Part shown: one piece after another, positions 44,591 to 55,554 of the stretch
Layout: every line of letters starts with the position of its first letter
Position numbering within the stretch: the first letter of the stretch is position 1
NCBI GenBank assembly: GCA_014155875.1
Contig: JACEFZ010014441.1
Span: 392,501-456,500, forward strand
Reading direction: 5' to 3'
Length of the DNA: 64,000 nt
Source: Cepaea nemoralis
Taxonomy: Eukaryota > Mollusca > Gastropoda > Stylommatophora > Helicidae
Translations under genes and position numbers: made by a program
The notes under the pieces: generated by a model
The model's database searches: none
What the model saw: the letters and a program-made list of their open reading frames with translations, nothing else
What the model was told of the DNA's origin: nothing

Positions 44591-45475
44591 GATTGCAAAC
44601 AATTAGGTATATTTAGCTCCTGCGAAAAGAAGAGACATACTAAACACATACACAATGTACATACCTTACAGAGAACTCCATCATACACAGGTGAAAACAA
44701 AGTGTGACTTACCCAAAATCAGAAACAATCAATAAATATATAATAATGAAATAATAAAATAAACAAATACGTATTATAAGACACAAAGGACGGCCGAAGT
44801 TTCGATTCAAAGAATCTTTGTCAACACAAATAGACAAAAAACAAAATAAAAAATTAAATAAATAAACACGACTACTTGGTTCCCATGCGGGAGCAGAAAT
44901 TGTGGTTCTGGCTGGTTTACCGGTTATTTATTGATTGTTTCTGATTTTGGATAAGTTACACTTTGTTTTCACCTGTGTATGATGGAGTTCTCTGTAAGGT
45001 ATGTATATTGTGTATGTGTTTAGTATGTTGTGGTAAACGCTCCCAAGGCGGCCAGAGGAAACGCTTTAAAGACACTCTGAAAATCTCACTGAATGCTTTT
45101 GGAATTCATCATGACACTTGGGAGACTGCAGCCAGAGACAGAAATTCGTGGCCTGCATCATTACGCAAGTGTGCAGTCATATGTGAGGCAACCAAGACTG
45201 CAAGAGCTGTGAAGAAAAGACAGAACAGAAAAACCACTGCAGGAAATCCTCCTAAAGAGACGTCAAGCATTCTTTGTCCACATTGTCAAAGAACATTTCG
45301 AGCCAAAATAGGCCTTATCAGCCATCTTAGAACTCACGGCTCCATACTTTCAACCCCACTGGATGAAATGAATGGTCATCATCATTCTTGATGGACAAAC
45401 AACAACAACAACAACAAGTATATCTCTTCTTTTCGCAAGAGCTACATATACCTAATTGTGTGCAATTCATATTGT
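44590..45475. repeat. Large inverted repeat, right arm split by a LINE
   Basis: The left arm (about 44590-44735) reads AACAATTAGGTATA, CGAAAAGAAGAGACATAC, TCCATCATACACAGGTG. The right arm is the reverse complement in two parts: 44925-45026 and 45417-45475. The 190-base spacer is AT-rich. The two parts of the right arm are joined if the LINE at 45027-45416 is removed. Confidence 0.85.
45027..45416 (+). pseudogene. LINE epsilon 3' fragment with C2H2 finger
   Basis: Encodes the LINE C-terminus in one open frame: GKRSQGGQRKRFKDTL, then a Lys/Arg-rich helix and a C2H2 finger, Cys-Pro-His-Cys then HLRTH with normal spacing. It matches 61005-61350. It ends in a CAA-type tail (45398-45416) and is flanked by AGTAT on both sides (45022-45026 and 45417-45421), as expected for a short target duplication. 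The fragment is 5' truncated: RT is missing. Confidence 0.88.
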
Positions 45476-45479
45476 TATA

Positions 45480-47215
45480 TCCTGTTGCAGCCGCTGCTTT
45501 TTCTTTTGCTCTATATCTGTGGTTGCTACTGATGCTGTTAGTGTTGTTGTTGCTGCTGTTATTGTTGTGGTTGTTGCTGTAGTTTTTTGTTGCTGCTGTT
45601 GTTGTGGTTGTTGTTATATCTGTGGCTTCTACTGTTGCTGTAGTTTTTTGTTGCTGCTGTTGTTGTGGTTGTTGTTATATCTGTGGCTTCTACTGTTGCT
45701 GTTAGTGTTGTTGCTGTGTTGTTGTTGTGGTTGTTGTTATATCTTTGGCTGCTACTGTTGCTGTTAGTGTAGTTGCTGTGTTATGGTTGTTGCTATAGTT
45801 CGTGTCGCTGTTGCTGTAGTTTTTGTTGCTACAACTGTTGCTGCTGTTACTGTTAGTGTTATTGCTGTTGTTATGGTTGCTATAGTTGTTATTGCTGCCG
45901 TCGTTGTTTTTGCTGTTCTTTTTGTTGCTATTGCTGTTGCTGTTAGTGTTATTGCTGTTGTTATGGTTGCTATAGTTGTTATTGCTGCCGTCTTCGTTGT
46001 TGCTGTTGTTATTGTTGGGCTGTTGCTGTACTTGTTGTTGATGTTGTTGATTTTGTTGCTCTAGTTGTTGTTTCTGCTGCTGCTGTAAGTTTTGTTGGGT
46101 TATTACTACAGTTTTTACTCTTGTAGCTGTTGCTATAGTTATCGTTATTGTATTTGTTACTATAGCTGTTGCTGCTGCTATTGTTGTTAGTGATAATGAT
46201 GTGCTGTTGTTATTGTTGATATAGGTGTTGTTGGTGGTGTTGTTAATGTTGTTGCTGTAGTTGTTGTTGCTGCTGTTTCTGTTAGTGTTTCTGTTGTTGC
46301 TTCTATAGTTCGTGTTGTTTCTTTCGTTGTGGTTGTTGCTAAAGCTGTTGCTGCTGTTGTTTTCGTTGGTGTTGTTATTGTTGTCACTCATGTTGTTTGT
46401 TGTTGTTATTATTGTTCTTATTATTGCAGCTGTTGTTTCGGTTATTGTTGTTCTTATTGCTGTTATTATTGTCTTTATTGTTGTTACTGTTGTTTTCAAT
46501 GTTATTATTGTTGTCATTATTTCTGGTGTTATTATTGTTGTCCTTGCTGTTCCTGTCGTTATTGTTATTGATATTGTTGCAGTTATTGTTTTGTGGTTTC
46601 TGTCGTTTTCTGTTATTGTTGTTGTAATTATTTGTGTTGTAATTATCGTAGGTATTATTGTTATTGCTGTTATTGTTGCTGCTGTTTCTTATTTGATTGT
46701 TGTTATTGTTGTTGCTGCTGCTGCTGCTGATGTTGTTGTTCTTATTTTTGTTGCTAATGTTATCATAGTTGCTCTAATTGTAATTGTTGTTCTGGTCATT
46801 TTTAATTGCATTAATATTTTTGTTGTTATTGTTTTCGTTATTGTTTTTGATATCGTTGTTATTGCTATTGCTGCTCTTGTTATTGTTTATGGTTATGTTG
46901 TTAGTGTTATTGCTGTTGTTGTTGTTTTCGTCGATATTATTGTTGATGTTGTTGCTCTTGTTGCTGTTGTTGTTATTATTATTATTATTATTGCTGTTGC
47001 TGTTTTTGTTATTACTGCTGTTTTGTTGCTGTTGTTGTTATTGCTATTGTTTTTGTTGATGTTGCTGTGATTGTTGTTGTTGACATTGTCGTTCTGGCTA
47101 TTGATTATTGCTCTTGTTGTTACTGTAGTTGTTATTGTTATTGCAATTGAACTTGTTGTCGCTGTTGCTATGATTGCGTTTTTATTGTTGTTGTTATTGT
47201 TGTTACGTTTGAGCA
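45480..47215. repeat. Long degenerate GTT/ATT/GCT triplet region
   Basis: About 1.7 kb of decayed trinucleotide repeat. Three-base periodicity keeps frames open: 252 aa hydrophobic on plus (46312-47070) and 271 aa Asn/Thr/Gln-rich on minus (45702-46517). An 80-base block is duplicated near 45600/45660 and another near 45865/45950. No start context, splice site or domain supports a gene. Confidence 0.9.
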
Positions 47216-47529
47216 CCGTTGAGTCCGGTTGTCCACTCTTGAAGAACTGTGGCCGAACCGTTCCTTGGTTCTACAAATATGCTATAGAAAGGAGGGAAGA
47301 CAGAAGCACACCCACAGAGAATGACAACAAAAGAAGAGGCGAAAGGAGGGAGGCGGAACAGACAGCGTGAGGATAGAAGAGACAAGAAGATGGAGAGTCA
47401 AGACATCGACAAGACGACAGGGGAAAAGATTTGGGGAAATGTGTGTGAAACAGAAGGAAACATGACGAGAAACGAAGAAATCATTTTTATTCGTTTGTTC
47501 ACTTAGAACACTAGTGTAGTTCACACAGA
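47216..47529. other. No recognised feature
   Basis: Purine-rich (GAAGAG-type) on plus; no motifs recognised. Confidence 0.4.
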
Positions 47530-47640
47530 ACTGGAATTTGTGTGTGGGCTAGCTTTCCCTATTACTAATGTCCTTCGCCATCAGGCCAACCCACGCCGAC
47601 TTCCGAGGTACTCGTAAATCAGCAACCGGATTCTCCGGTG
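47530..47640 (-). repeat. SINE E fragment
   Basis: GGGCTAGCTTTCCCTATTAC, TCCTTCGCCATCAGG, AACCCACGCCGACTTC match the copies at 55250, 56930 and 58590. The tRNA-like head is missing. Confidence 0.7.
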
Positions 47641-47689
47641 TGCTGTGCCAGTGATCTGTATATCACTAACCTATGTATATAATCATGGT

Positions 47690-50600
47690 TAGCGGGGTAG
47701 GGGTATCCCCTATCAAAGGAGATGTAAGGCGCCTCCTTTCCTCCGTTAGTCTACGGGACACCCTTGGGCAAGGTGGAGTACCCGTTTAGCCCCCCGATCA
47801 GGGTTACGTGAAGCCATGGAAGCAGGTGGTGGATGGAGTATGAGAGCAGCCGACAGATTGTTGTTGGTTATGGTCTTGCACTCTGCGGCGATAGGCAGAT
47901 GATCTCATCAGTAGAGACAATGGCTATGGCCACCGACTAGTACAGTCACTGCCCAGAAGGAAAGCAATGGCAAACTACTTTCTGCAAAACTTGCCAAGAA
48001 ACCATAACAACCATGAAAGAAAACATAATAAGAAAGAGATCTTGTGGCGAGACCCCCAGGCCAGGCAGATCAGATAACACTGGGGAAGAGTGTGACACAG
48101 GGACCAGTACTAGTAATCGTGATGACGGAGTTAATCCTGACTGTGTTACCAAGGAAATCCCCTGTGTCAGACTAAGAAACAGAGTGAGAATAGCAACGTG
48201 GAATGTGAGAAGTCTGTATGAGGGAAAGCTTAAAGTAGTGTGTGATGAGATTGAGAGGTTAAACATTCAAATTTTAGGAATTAGTGAACATCGCTGGAGC
48301 GGCAAGGGACATTTTACAACTGAAAATGGAAGTATTTTCATTTATTCTGGTAGAGACGTCGGAGGCCAGAGTGGAGTGGCATTTTGTTTAGATAAGACAA
48401 CTGCAAAATCTTTAATGAGATATAATCCAGTTAGTGATAGAATCCTCACTATCAGACTTAAAGGCCGTCCAAAAAACACAACTCTCATACAGATATATGC
48501 ACCTACTTCAACATGCAGAGGAGGACGAAATTGAAGATTTTTACAACACACTACAAGACACATTAAATAAGATTGGTCATAATGAATAGCAATAATAATG
48601 GGAGATTTTAATGCAAAAGTAGGTGCAGGAAGAGCTGAAAATGAGAGACACGTTTTAGGAAAATTTGGATTAGGAAATAGAAATGATGCAGGTGACAAAT
48701 TAATTGAATTTTGCACAGAAAATGAGTTAACGATAGCCAACACACTTTTTAAACAACATCAAAGAAGACTCTTCACATGGAAGTCTCCAGACAGTATTAC
48801 CAAAAATCAGATAGATTATATTTTAATACATAGAAGATGGAGATCAAGCATAACATCTGCAAAAACCCTACGAAGTGCAGACTGTGATACAGATCATCAG
48901 TTATTAGAAGCAGATCTGAAATTAAAACTCAAAAAGCTTACCCGAGGACCAAGGCCACTTCGTTTTGATCTCACAAAAATACCAGATGCATACAACGTAG
49001 AAGTTAGGAATCGTTTTGGGGTCTTGATGTCTGTACAAGAGGAAATGACACCTGATGAACTGGCAGTACAAGCTAGAGATATCTTGATAACTGCAGTCAA
49101 AGATTTAATTCCGACCAAGAAAAAGCAACTTAAGCAATGGATTACATCAGACACGTAAGAATTAATAAAACAACGAAGGGAACTGAAACAGAAAGGAGGT
49201 GAATCCGATAATACCAGGATGAAGTATAAATCTTTAACTCGAGAAATAAGAAAGAACACAAGAAAGGACAAAAATCAATACATACAAGATTGTTGTAACA
49301 GAATAGAGCAATTTCATAAGCCTGGAAGAGATTATGAGATGTTCAAAGAAATGAAGTTATTGACAACAAATGTTCAACCTCAATTGAATGTTATCTGTGA
49401 CAAGATGGGAAATACCTTAACGGAATCTAGACAAATTCTAGAAAGATGGCAGGAGTACTGCAGTGGAATGTATGATATGAGTGACAGTGAGGATATGAAT
49501 GAGATACATGAGCCAACTATAAAGCACCTGAAGAATGGTAAATCTCCTGGATGTGATGAGATACCAGCTGAACTAATTAAAGCGGGAGGAGAAGAAAGCA
49601 TACACATATATCATGCATTATGTATAAATATTTGGAAATATGGTATATGGCCAAAAGATTGGAAGAGAACTATCTTCATTCCAATACCAAAAAAAGGCAA
49701 CCTGAAATTATGCACCAACTATAGAACTGTTGCCCTGATCAGTCATGCAAGTAAAATCCTACTAAAAGTCATAAAGGCAAGACTTCGTAAGAAAATGGAA
49801 GAAGAGATCAACGCAGTTCAAGCTGGATTTAGACAAGGAAGAGGAACAAGAGATCACATATTTAACATGCGTTTAATAGTAGAGAAGTGCAGAGAATTTA
49901 ATGTAAACCTATACTAATGTATTGTGGATTATTCAAATCCATTTGACTGTGTACAGCATCAGAAACTTTGGGAAATCATGAGGACTATGGGCTTTCCATC
50001 ACATGTAGTACAACCCATAAAAATGCTCTATCTAGACCAACAAGCAGCAGTTAGAATAGATGGCGAGGCATCAGATTGGTTTGACATCAAGCAAGGAGTC
50101 CGTCAGGGCTGCGTGCTGTCACCCTATTTGTTTAACCTGTACGCCGAAAATATAATGAGAAATGTCAGAGATGATATAAACAGGGAGCTATATGATGCCC
50201 TAAATATCGGCGGTCATGACATACCAGAGATTCGATATGCTGATGATACAGTATTACTATCCACAACACAGAATGGCATGGAAAACCTAATAGCCTCAAC
50301 CCAAATGAATAGTGAAAATCACAACTTATATCTTAACATAGCAAAAACAAAGATAATGCATACAGATAAAACTACCATGGAGAAAGAAATATACATTAAT
50401 GGGGAAAAATTGGAGGTGGTGGAAAATTTTGAATATCTTGGGTCATTGATTACCAACAACGGGGACACAATGAAAGAAATTAAACGGCGACTATCAATTG
50501 CTCTTCAAAGACTAAAACAGCTGAATAAATTATGGAGTGGGACAGACAGAACTACAAAAATTAGATTTTTAAGAGCATGCATCTTTCCCATTGCAACATA

Positions 50601-50968
50601 CGCCTGTGAGACATGGACACTTACTAAACAAGCTGAACAGCGCATAAACGCCTTTGAATATAAATGTTATAGACGAGTTCTAAAAATATCTTGGGTAAAG
50701 AAAAGAACAAATGCATCCATACTTCAAGAGTTGAATATTGAAGAAGGTTGGCTATTAAAGACGATAAAACAAAGAAAATTGAAATATTTTGGTCACTTGA
50801 AACGTCACGAAAGTTTGGAGAGAACAATAATGGAAGGGTATATGCCTGGGAAGAGAGGAAGAGGAAGGCCAAAGAGAAGATGGGTGCAGGATGTGGCGGA
50901 TGATCTCCAGATGGGTGTATCAGACGCGGGACATCTTGCTTATGATCGAGAGGTTTTCCGGAAGGAAA
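47690..50968 (+). mobile_element. Near-full-length RTE-like LINE (family zeta), 3' end missing
   Basis: A 5' untranslated region (about 47690-48012, with GGGGTAGGGGTATCCCC and the box GCAATGGCAAACTACTT) is followed by a single ORF with endonuclease and reverse transcriptase. The element stops at 50968, about 50 bases before the 3' terminus seen in the copy at 16.2 kb, and joins another LINE directly. The precise 5' boundary is not defined. Confidence 0.85.
48013..50968 (+). pseudogene. RTE-like LINE ORF: endonuclease plus reverse transcriptase
   Basis: The product would nick chromosomal DNA and copy its own RNA there. AP-type endonuclease: IATWNVRSL, ILGISEHRWSG, MGDFNAKVG (48598) and the catalytic His in DTDHQLL. 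Reverse transcriptase: fingers with FIPIPKKGNL, motif A VDYSNPFD (49927), motif B GVRQGCVLSPYLFNLY, motif C YADDTVLL (50235). The connection region has KYFGHLKRHESLERT and a basic GKRGRGRPKRRW. Motif A has Asn-Pro where Lys-Ala is usual. Damage: two compensating frameshifts around 48505 and 48590, TAA at 49156 and TAA at 49915. The layout and C-terminus fit the RTE clade. The frame continues into the next LINE. Confidence 0.92.
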
Positions 50969-52363
50969 AAAGCCACTTTCCATCAGCTCTCAAAATCGCT
51001 AAAGTGTACCCTCTTCTTATATGTCGTTCATTGGACAATGGTCTCCCGAACAATTACAGACCCATTTCCTTACTATCATCACTAACTAAGCAACTAGAAA
51101 AACACATCCATAAAGTAACATTACAGTATTTAGTTCGCAACAAGCTTATTGTTGACATCCAATCAGGATTTCGACCAAAATATTCTTGCCATACGGCCCT
51201 AACAAACATGATAGAAAATTCGCACCAGAATATAAACAACAACAGTCTATGTGGAACTGTGTTTATTGATTTCAAGAAAGCATTTGATATGATAGACCAT
51301 GTTATTTTAATTTAAAAAACTTGAGACAATGAAAATTGGCCCTAATGTAGTCACTCTAATATCATCTTTTATATCAAACAGAAAGCAAGTAGTATCACAT
51401 AATAAATCTCTGTCTCAAACCACTACCTTCAATATTGGAGTACCGCAAGGATGTATTCTTGGCCCTCTATTATTTGCCATATATATTAACGATCTACCTT
51501 TGCATCTTTCGTCGTCCTGCGATCTATTTGCAGACGACTGTACAGTGTACACAATCGCTGAAAACTGTATTTTACAGGAGTCGTCTTTACAACAAGAATT
51601 AAATAATGTAGTTAGATGGAGCTATTCAAACCGTATGCAAATTAACATCACTAAAACAAAATAAATGTTATTAACACCCAGACAAAGACTTCAAACTCTA
51701 AGCTCACACACACCACTTCAACTTCACATCGATAGCATGCCAGTAGAAAGTGTAATTGAGCACAAAACATTAGGCCTAATCATTGATAGAAACCTAACCT
51801 TTAATTCCCACGTTCAAGCGCTCATTAAACAAACAGCGAAAAAAGTCTACCAACTCGCCAAGATTAAAAACTTCCTTGATGAGGACACAAGGAAACTATT
51901 CTATACTTCTCATATACAGACACACTTTGACTACTGCTCTACAATCTGGGACGGTTGTTCTAATTCAAACACCAAGCGGCTTTACTCATTGCAGAAACGG
52001 GCCATGAGTCTAATTTATAGCAAACATTTATCTGACAATCCTAGCCTGTATAAACGCCTTCAGTTACTACCACTCCGCAAACGCCTGCTTTTCAATAAAG
52101 CTAAACTAATTCACAAAATCCTGCATCGGAATGCCCCAAATTACCTTTGGCCATTGTTTAAATATAATGCTAGACACAGTAAACGTTTAAATATACTACA
52201 CATTCCGAAGCCTAGGATTGACTTATACAAAACAAGCTTAACGTACTCCGCAGCTGAGCTGTGGAACAATCTTCCACAAGAAATCAAAGGCATCACCAAT
52301 CCCTATTCATATAATCGCAAATTATTCGAACACTATCTCAGTACGGATTACCTTCCCCCTTAA
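50969..52363 (+). pseudogene. CR1/L2-like reverse transcriptase, partial
   Basis: RT fingers (NNYRPISLLSSLTKQLEKH), motif A FIDFKKAFD (51264), motif B GVPQGCILGPLLFAIYINDL, motif C FADDC (51528), then a thumb/connection region and the typical terminal segment YSAAELWNNLPQEIKGI (52245), as in Jockey/CR1/L2-type elements. No endonuclease, so it is 5' truncated. Damage: a frameshift with stop near 51312 and an in-frame TAA at 51662. The first 347 bases are in frame with the RTE-like ORF upstream, giving one 463-codon chimeric open frame (49924-51315). Confidence 0.9.
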
Positions 52364-52690
52364 TAATAGAGATAATAATAATAATAACAAACCCCTAGTA
52401 TAACAGCCAGTCCCCTTTTGGTAGGCCTGTATATTTAACATGGGTAATAACAAGTGTCAGATCATTATATAATATTACTGAGTCGAGTAGTTTTGATGTT
52501 CGCATTTTGCCCATGCCTTTATAATGCATATCTTTTATATTGTTGCTGTTCTCTGTTAGCCTTGAATGATGTGTGAATGAAATAATGTATGGAAGAGAGT
52601 GATAGAAGGGCAGAATGTTAGACGGGCCTGCGTGCCCAATTCTTAACCCTTTGAAAATAAAGTTTGTTCGTTCGTTCGTTCGTTCGTCCA
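50969..52690 (+). mobile_element. CR1/L2-like LINE, 5' truncated, joined to the RTE-like LINE
   Basis: Begins abruptly in the reverse transcriptase fingers at 50969 and ends in a GTTC-type tail (52660-52690) after AATAAAG. It has the same orientation as the upstream LINE. No target duplication is visible at its own 5' junction. Confidence 0.8.
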
Positions 52691-52829
52691 CATGTCAAGG
52701 ACGATGCATCACCAATTACAAAATGATTAAAGACAGAAGACGTTGAGAAAATAAACACTTGAAAAACACTTGACTCGTGTCAATGTATTCTTTCTAACGT
52801 ACACGTTTACTCAAAGCTCTCAGAAGCTG

Positions 52830-53065
52830 ACGCAATAACTCACGCACAGTAATACATACAATAACTCACACACAGTAATACATACAATAACTCACACACA
52901 GTAAAACATACAATAACTCACACACAGTAAGACATACAATAACTCACACACAGTAAGACATACAATAGCTCACACACAGTAAGACATACAATAACTCACA
53001 CACAGTAAGACATAGTCACTCACTCACAGTAAGACATACTACTCACAGTAAGACATACAACAACT
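52830..53065. repeat. Minisatellite, about 26-bp unit, about 9 copies
   Basis: Units of AATAACTCACACACAGTAAG plus ACATAC, shortened in the last two. Confidence 0.92.
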
Positions 53066-53164
53066 CACATATGTGAGTGAGTTATGTTATGTGGTTGTTA
53101 TAATTTTTCCGTGGCGTTGCAATTGTACCGCTTCACGGTTGTTTCAATTAAATAAATCAAACAT

Positions 53165-53290
53165 GTTGAAATCACAAGTTGATTGTCTGGGTAATTTTAC
53201 GTTTAGTATGTTGCCATTGTTTTATGGATGAGCAATCAATGTTTGAGTCCAACATGAAGGAGGTGTAGTGATTGACACCCCCCCCCCCCC
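53165..53290 (-). repeat. SINE D fragment
   Basis: TCTGGGTAATTTTACGTTTA, GTATGTTGCCATTG and GATGAGCAATCAATG match a SINE D variant. It ends beside a C-run (53277-53291). Confidence 0.55.
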
Positions 53291-53456
53291 CTTCCCCCAA
53301 CCTTCTTGTTTTATTTACCCTGCCATTAGCGCAATGGCAGTTTATGGGTCCGCACTTTTATACGTTCGGCCACGTGACTACTAATTAAACAAATAGTATT
53401 CATCAAACACGTCTGTAGTTTTTTAGGACACGAAACTGTTCATCTATTCTCTGGTG

Positions 53457-53457
53457 T

Positions 53458-53504
<47 letters not shown>

Positions 53505-53505
53505 G
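53457..53505. repeat. (GTT)n microsatellite
   Basis: Near-perfect GTT run. The 170 bases after it are not recognised. Confidence 0.96.
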
Positions 53506-53683
53506 CTCTTATATATGGGTTATTATTGTAGTAGACGATAGAATACTGTTCATTTGAGTTGCCCGCCCTTGAAGACGAGCGGCCTGGATCTATCCCTGTA
53601 GGCCAGCATCCCCCGCTCGTCAGCTCTAAACACGGTGCGGTCATGTATTCATACTGAATCTTTAGCATTATCACAGAGAATAC

Positions 53684-54055
53684 ATCATCATCATCATCAT
53701 CAAGTGCCGCGCCGGCTGTCGTAGGCGTTCAGATTTCGGTCTTAAGTATTCAGGATCAACTCTGCTGATGATATTTGCCCATGCCACCGTCTCAATCCGT
53801 CCAGCATCATTTCTCTTGGTCTGCCTCTGCCTCTCTTCCCCTCGATCTTTCCATTTGTCACGATGTTCTCCAATGCCTCTCTTCTCATCACATGACCAAA
53901 GAAAGTTGTTTGTCTCTTTCTTATTGTTGTATATAGTGTTGTAGTTTCATTGGCCTCTTTCAGGCAATCGTTGTTAGTTACTCTGGAAGTCCAAGGAATT
54001 CGCAACATTCGTCTCAAAACCACATTTCTGCTGCTTCCAAATTCTTCCTAATTTG
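53684..54055 (-). pseudogene. LINE alpha 3' fragment (best copy)
   Basis: One open minus-strand frame (54023-53742): LRRMLRIPWTSRVTNNDCL, then RQTTFFGHVMRREALENIV, GKRGRGRPREMMLDGLRRW, ending near SSAELILNT. This is the connection and basic C-terminal part of an RTE-like LINE. A GAT-type tail is at 53684-53701. It serves as the reference for the more decayed alpha pieces. Confidence 0.85.
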
Positions 54056-54159
54056 TTCATGTACAGAGAATACACATCATTCTAATACATTCTGACAGCG
54101 GACTCAGTACTCTATCCTGGATATGCTTTACCACAGCCGATACCTTGCGCCGTCAATCC

Positions 54160-54445
54160 ACAGCTACAGCAGCATTTAATTTCTCCTCATTCCATTACAA
54201 ATGCAGGCCTCATGGCGAAGGGGTAACGTACCCAGTTCGTAATCCCACATGCCCGCTTTCGAAACACAGCTGCGGACGATTTGGCAGCAGCCCGTCTTGC
54301 GTTGGGTATTTACGAAATGGTATGTGAGCCGGTCGTTCAGAAAGCAATGGAAAATTACTGAACGGAAACTTGCTAAGAGATCACAACAACAACAAATGCT
54401 GGCGTTGACTGCGACGTCCTGTAAAGGATACACAACTAACTTAAC
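54160..54445 (+). repeat. SINE D, full copy in plus orientation
   Basis: Head: CTCATGGCGAAGGGGTAACG (A-box region) and CCCGCTTTCGAAACAC (B-box region). Core: AGAAAGCAATGGAAAATTAC and CTTGCTAAGAGATCACAAC. Tail: ATGCTGGCGTTGACTGCGAC and GTCCTGTAAAGGATACAC. Confidence 0.8.
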
Positions 54446-54479
54446 CATTACAAATGCATAGCAGTTAAATTTCGATTGG

Positions 54480-54725
54480 AGACATTAGACGTAGACACTC
54501 ACAATGTTTTGGGTATGTTATGAGAAGAAATGACTTGGAGAACTTGGTGACAACTGGCAAGATCGAAGGGAGGAGACCAAAGGGGAGACCAAGAATTAAA
54601 TACCTGGATGGCTTAGCCACATGGTATGGTCGAGATAGAAACATGGAGCTGATCCACGACTCTGGTGATCGAGTGAGACGGCAAAACATGACCGCCCATG
54701 CTTACCGGCATGACACATGATGGAT
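54480..54725 (+). pseudogene. LINE beta 3' fragment
   Basis: Open frame (54520-54720): RRNDLENLVTTGKIEGR, KGRPRIKYLDGLATWYG, RDRNMELIHDSGDRV, ending AHAYRHDT then stop and GATGGATGGATG. It is the C-terminus of LINE beta. Confidence 0.85.
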
Positions 54726-54936
54726 GGATGAAGCAGTTAAATAAGAAACGGGAGAGAATGCAATCCTGTCTTAGAACCCTTCTTCTGTACCTGAAACCAG
54801 CTGATGTTTCACCGGCTGCTTGCACAGCTGCCTGTTGTTTCTAATCATTATATCAAGGGGGTCTAATGTGTCCCATACCCATTATCTCTCACGATGTTCC
54901 ACAATTTCGGCTGTAGAATACAAACCAAGTCCTGTG

Positions 54937-55168
54937 AGGCCAGTATAAGGATCTACATTTTACCATCTGAGGCCAGTATAAGGATCTACATTTTACCATC
55001 TGAGGCCAGTATAAGGATCTACATTTTACCATCTGAGGCCAGTATAAGGATCTACATTTTACCATCTGAGGCCAGTATAAGGATCTACATTTTACCATCT
55101 GAGGCCAGTATAAGGATCTACATTTTACCATCTGAGGCCAGTATAAGGATCTACATTTTACCATCTGC
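54937..55168. repeat. Minisatellite, 33-bp unit, 7 near-identical copies
   Basis: Units read GAGGCCAGTATAAGGATC, TACATTTTACCATCT. Because 33 is a multiple of three, both strands stay open (EASIRIYILPS on plus, MVKCRSLYWPQ on minus). Confidence 0.97.
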
Positions 55169-55249
55169 TGTTATTTTTTCTATGCTTTCGCTCGCTTTGT
55201 ACTCCAGCGTTGTCTGTCCCCATGCAACTACTTCTAGAGAACTGGCCTT

Positions 55250-55460
55250 ATTTGTGCGTGCCGATTAACTTTCCCTATTACCAGTGCCTCCCGCCGTCAG
55301 GATAACCCACTCCGACTTCTAAGATTTTTGTAATTTACATCCCCATGTCAGGGACGAATAGTAAACATTTTAGTCCAACTTAGTTGAACCCGCTACTTCG
55401 GCATTAGCACATAGGAAGTTAAAGAGCAAGCGCTTTTATCCATTCGCCATGCGGACCTTC
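55250..55460 (-). repeat. SINE E copy
   Basis: On the minus strand the head near 55445 reads CATGGCGAATGGATAAAAGC (A-box region) and GTAGCGGGTTCAACTAAG (B-box region). The body ends at the AACTTTCCCTATTACCAGTG segment. Confidence 0.75.
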
Positions 55461-55554
55461 AACAGCCTTTCTGAAAGATGGTTCTTATGTTGTCATTATT
55501 GTCCCTGGTTCCTTGACCCTGTCAAACAACTTTTATTGTATTATTTTTTTTTTA

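Noticed and set aside
45702..47070. Long open frames (271 aa minus Asn/Gln-rich, 252 aa plus hydrophobic)
   Set aside because: Both follow from a decayed GTT triplet repeat; there is no domain, splice site or start context.
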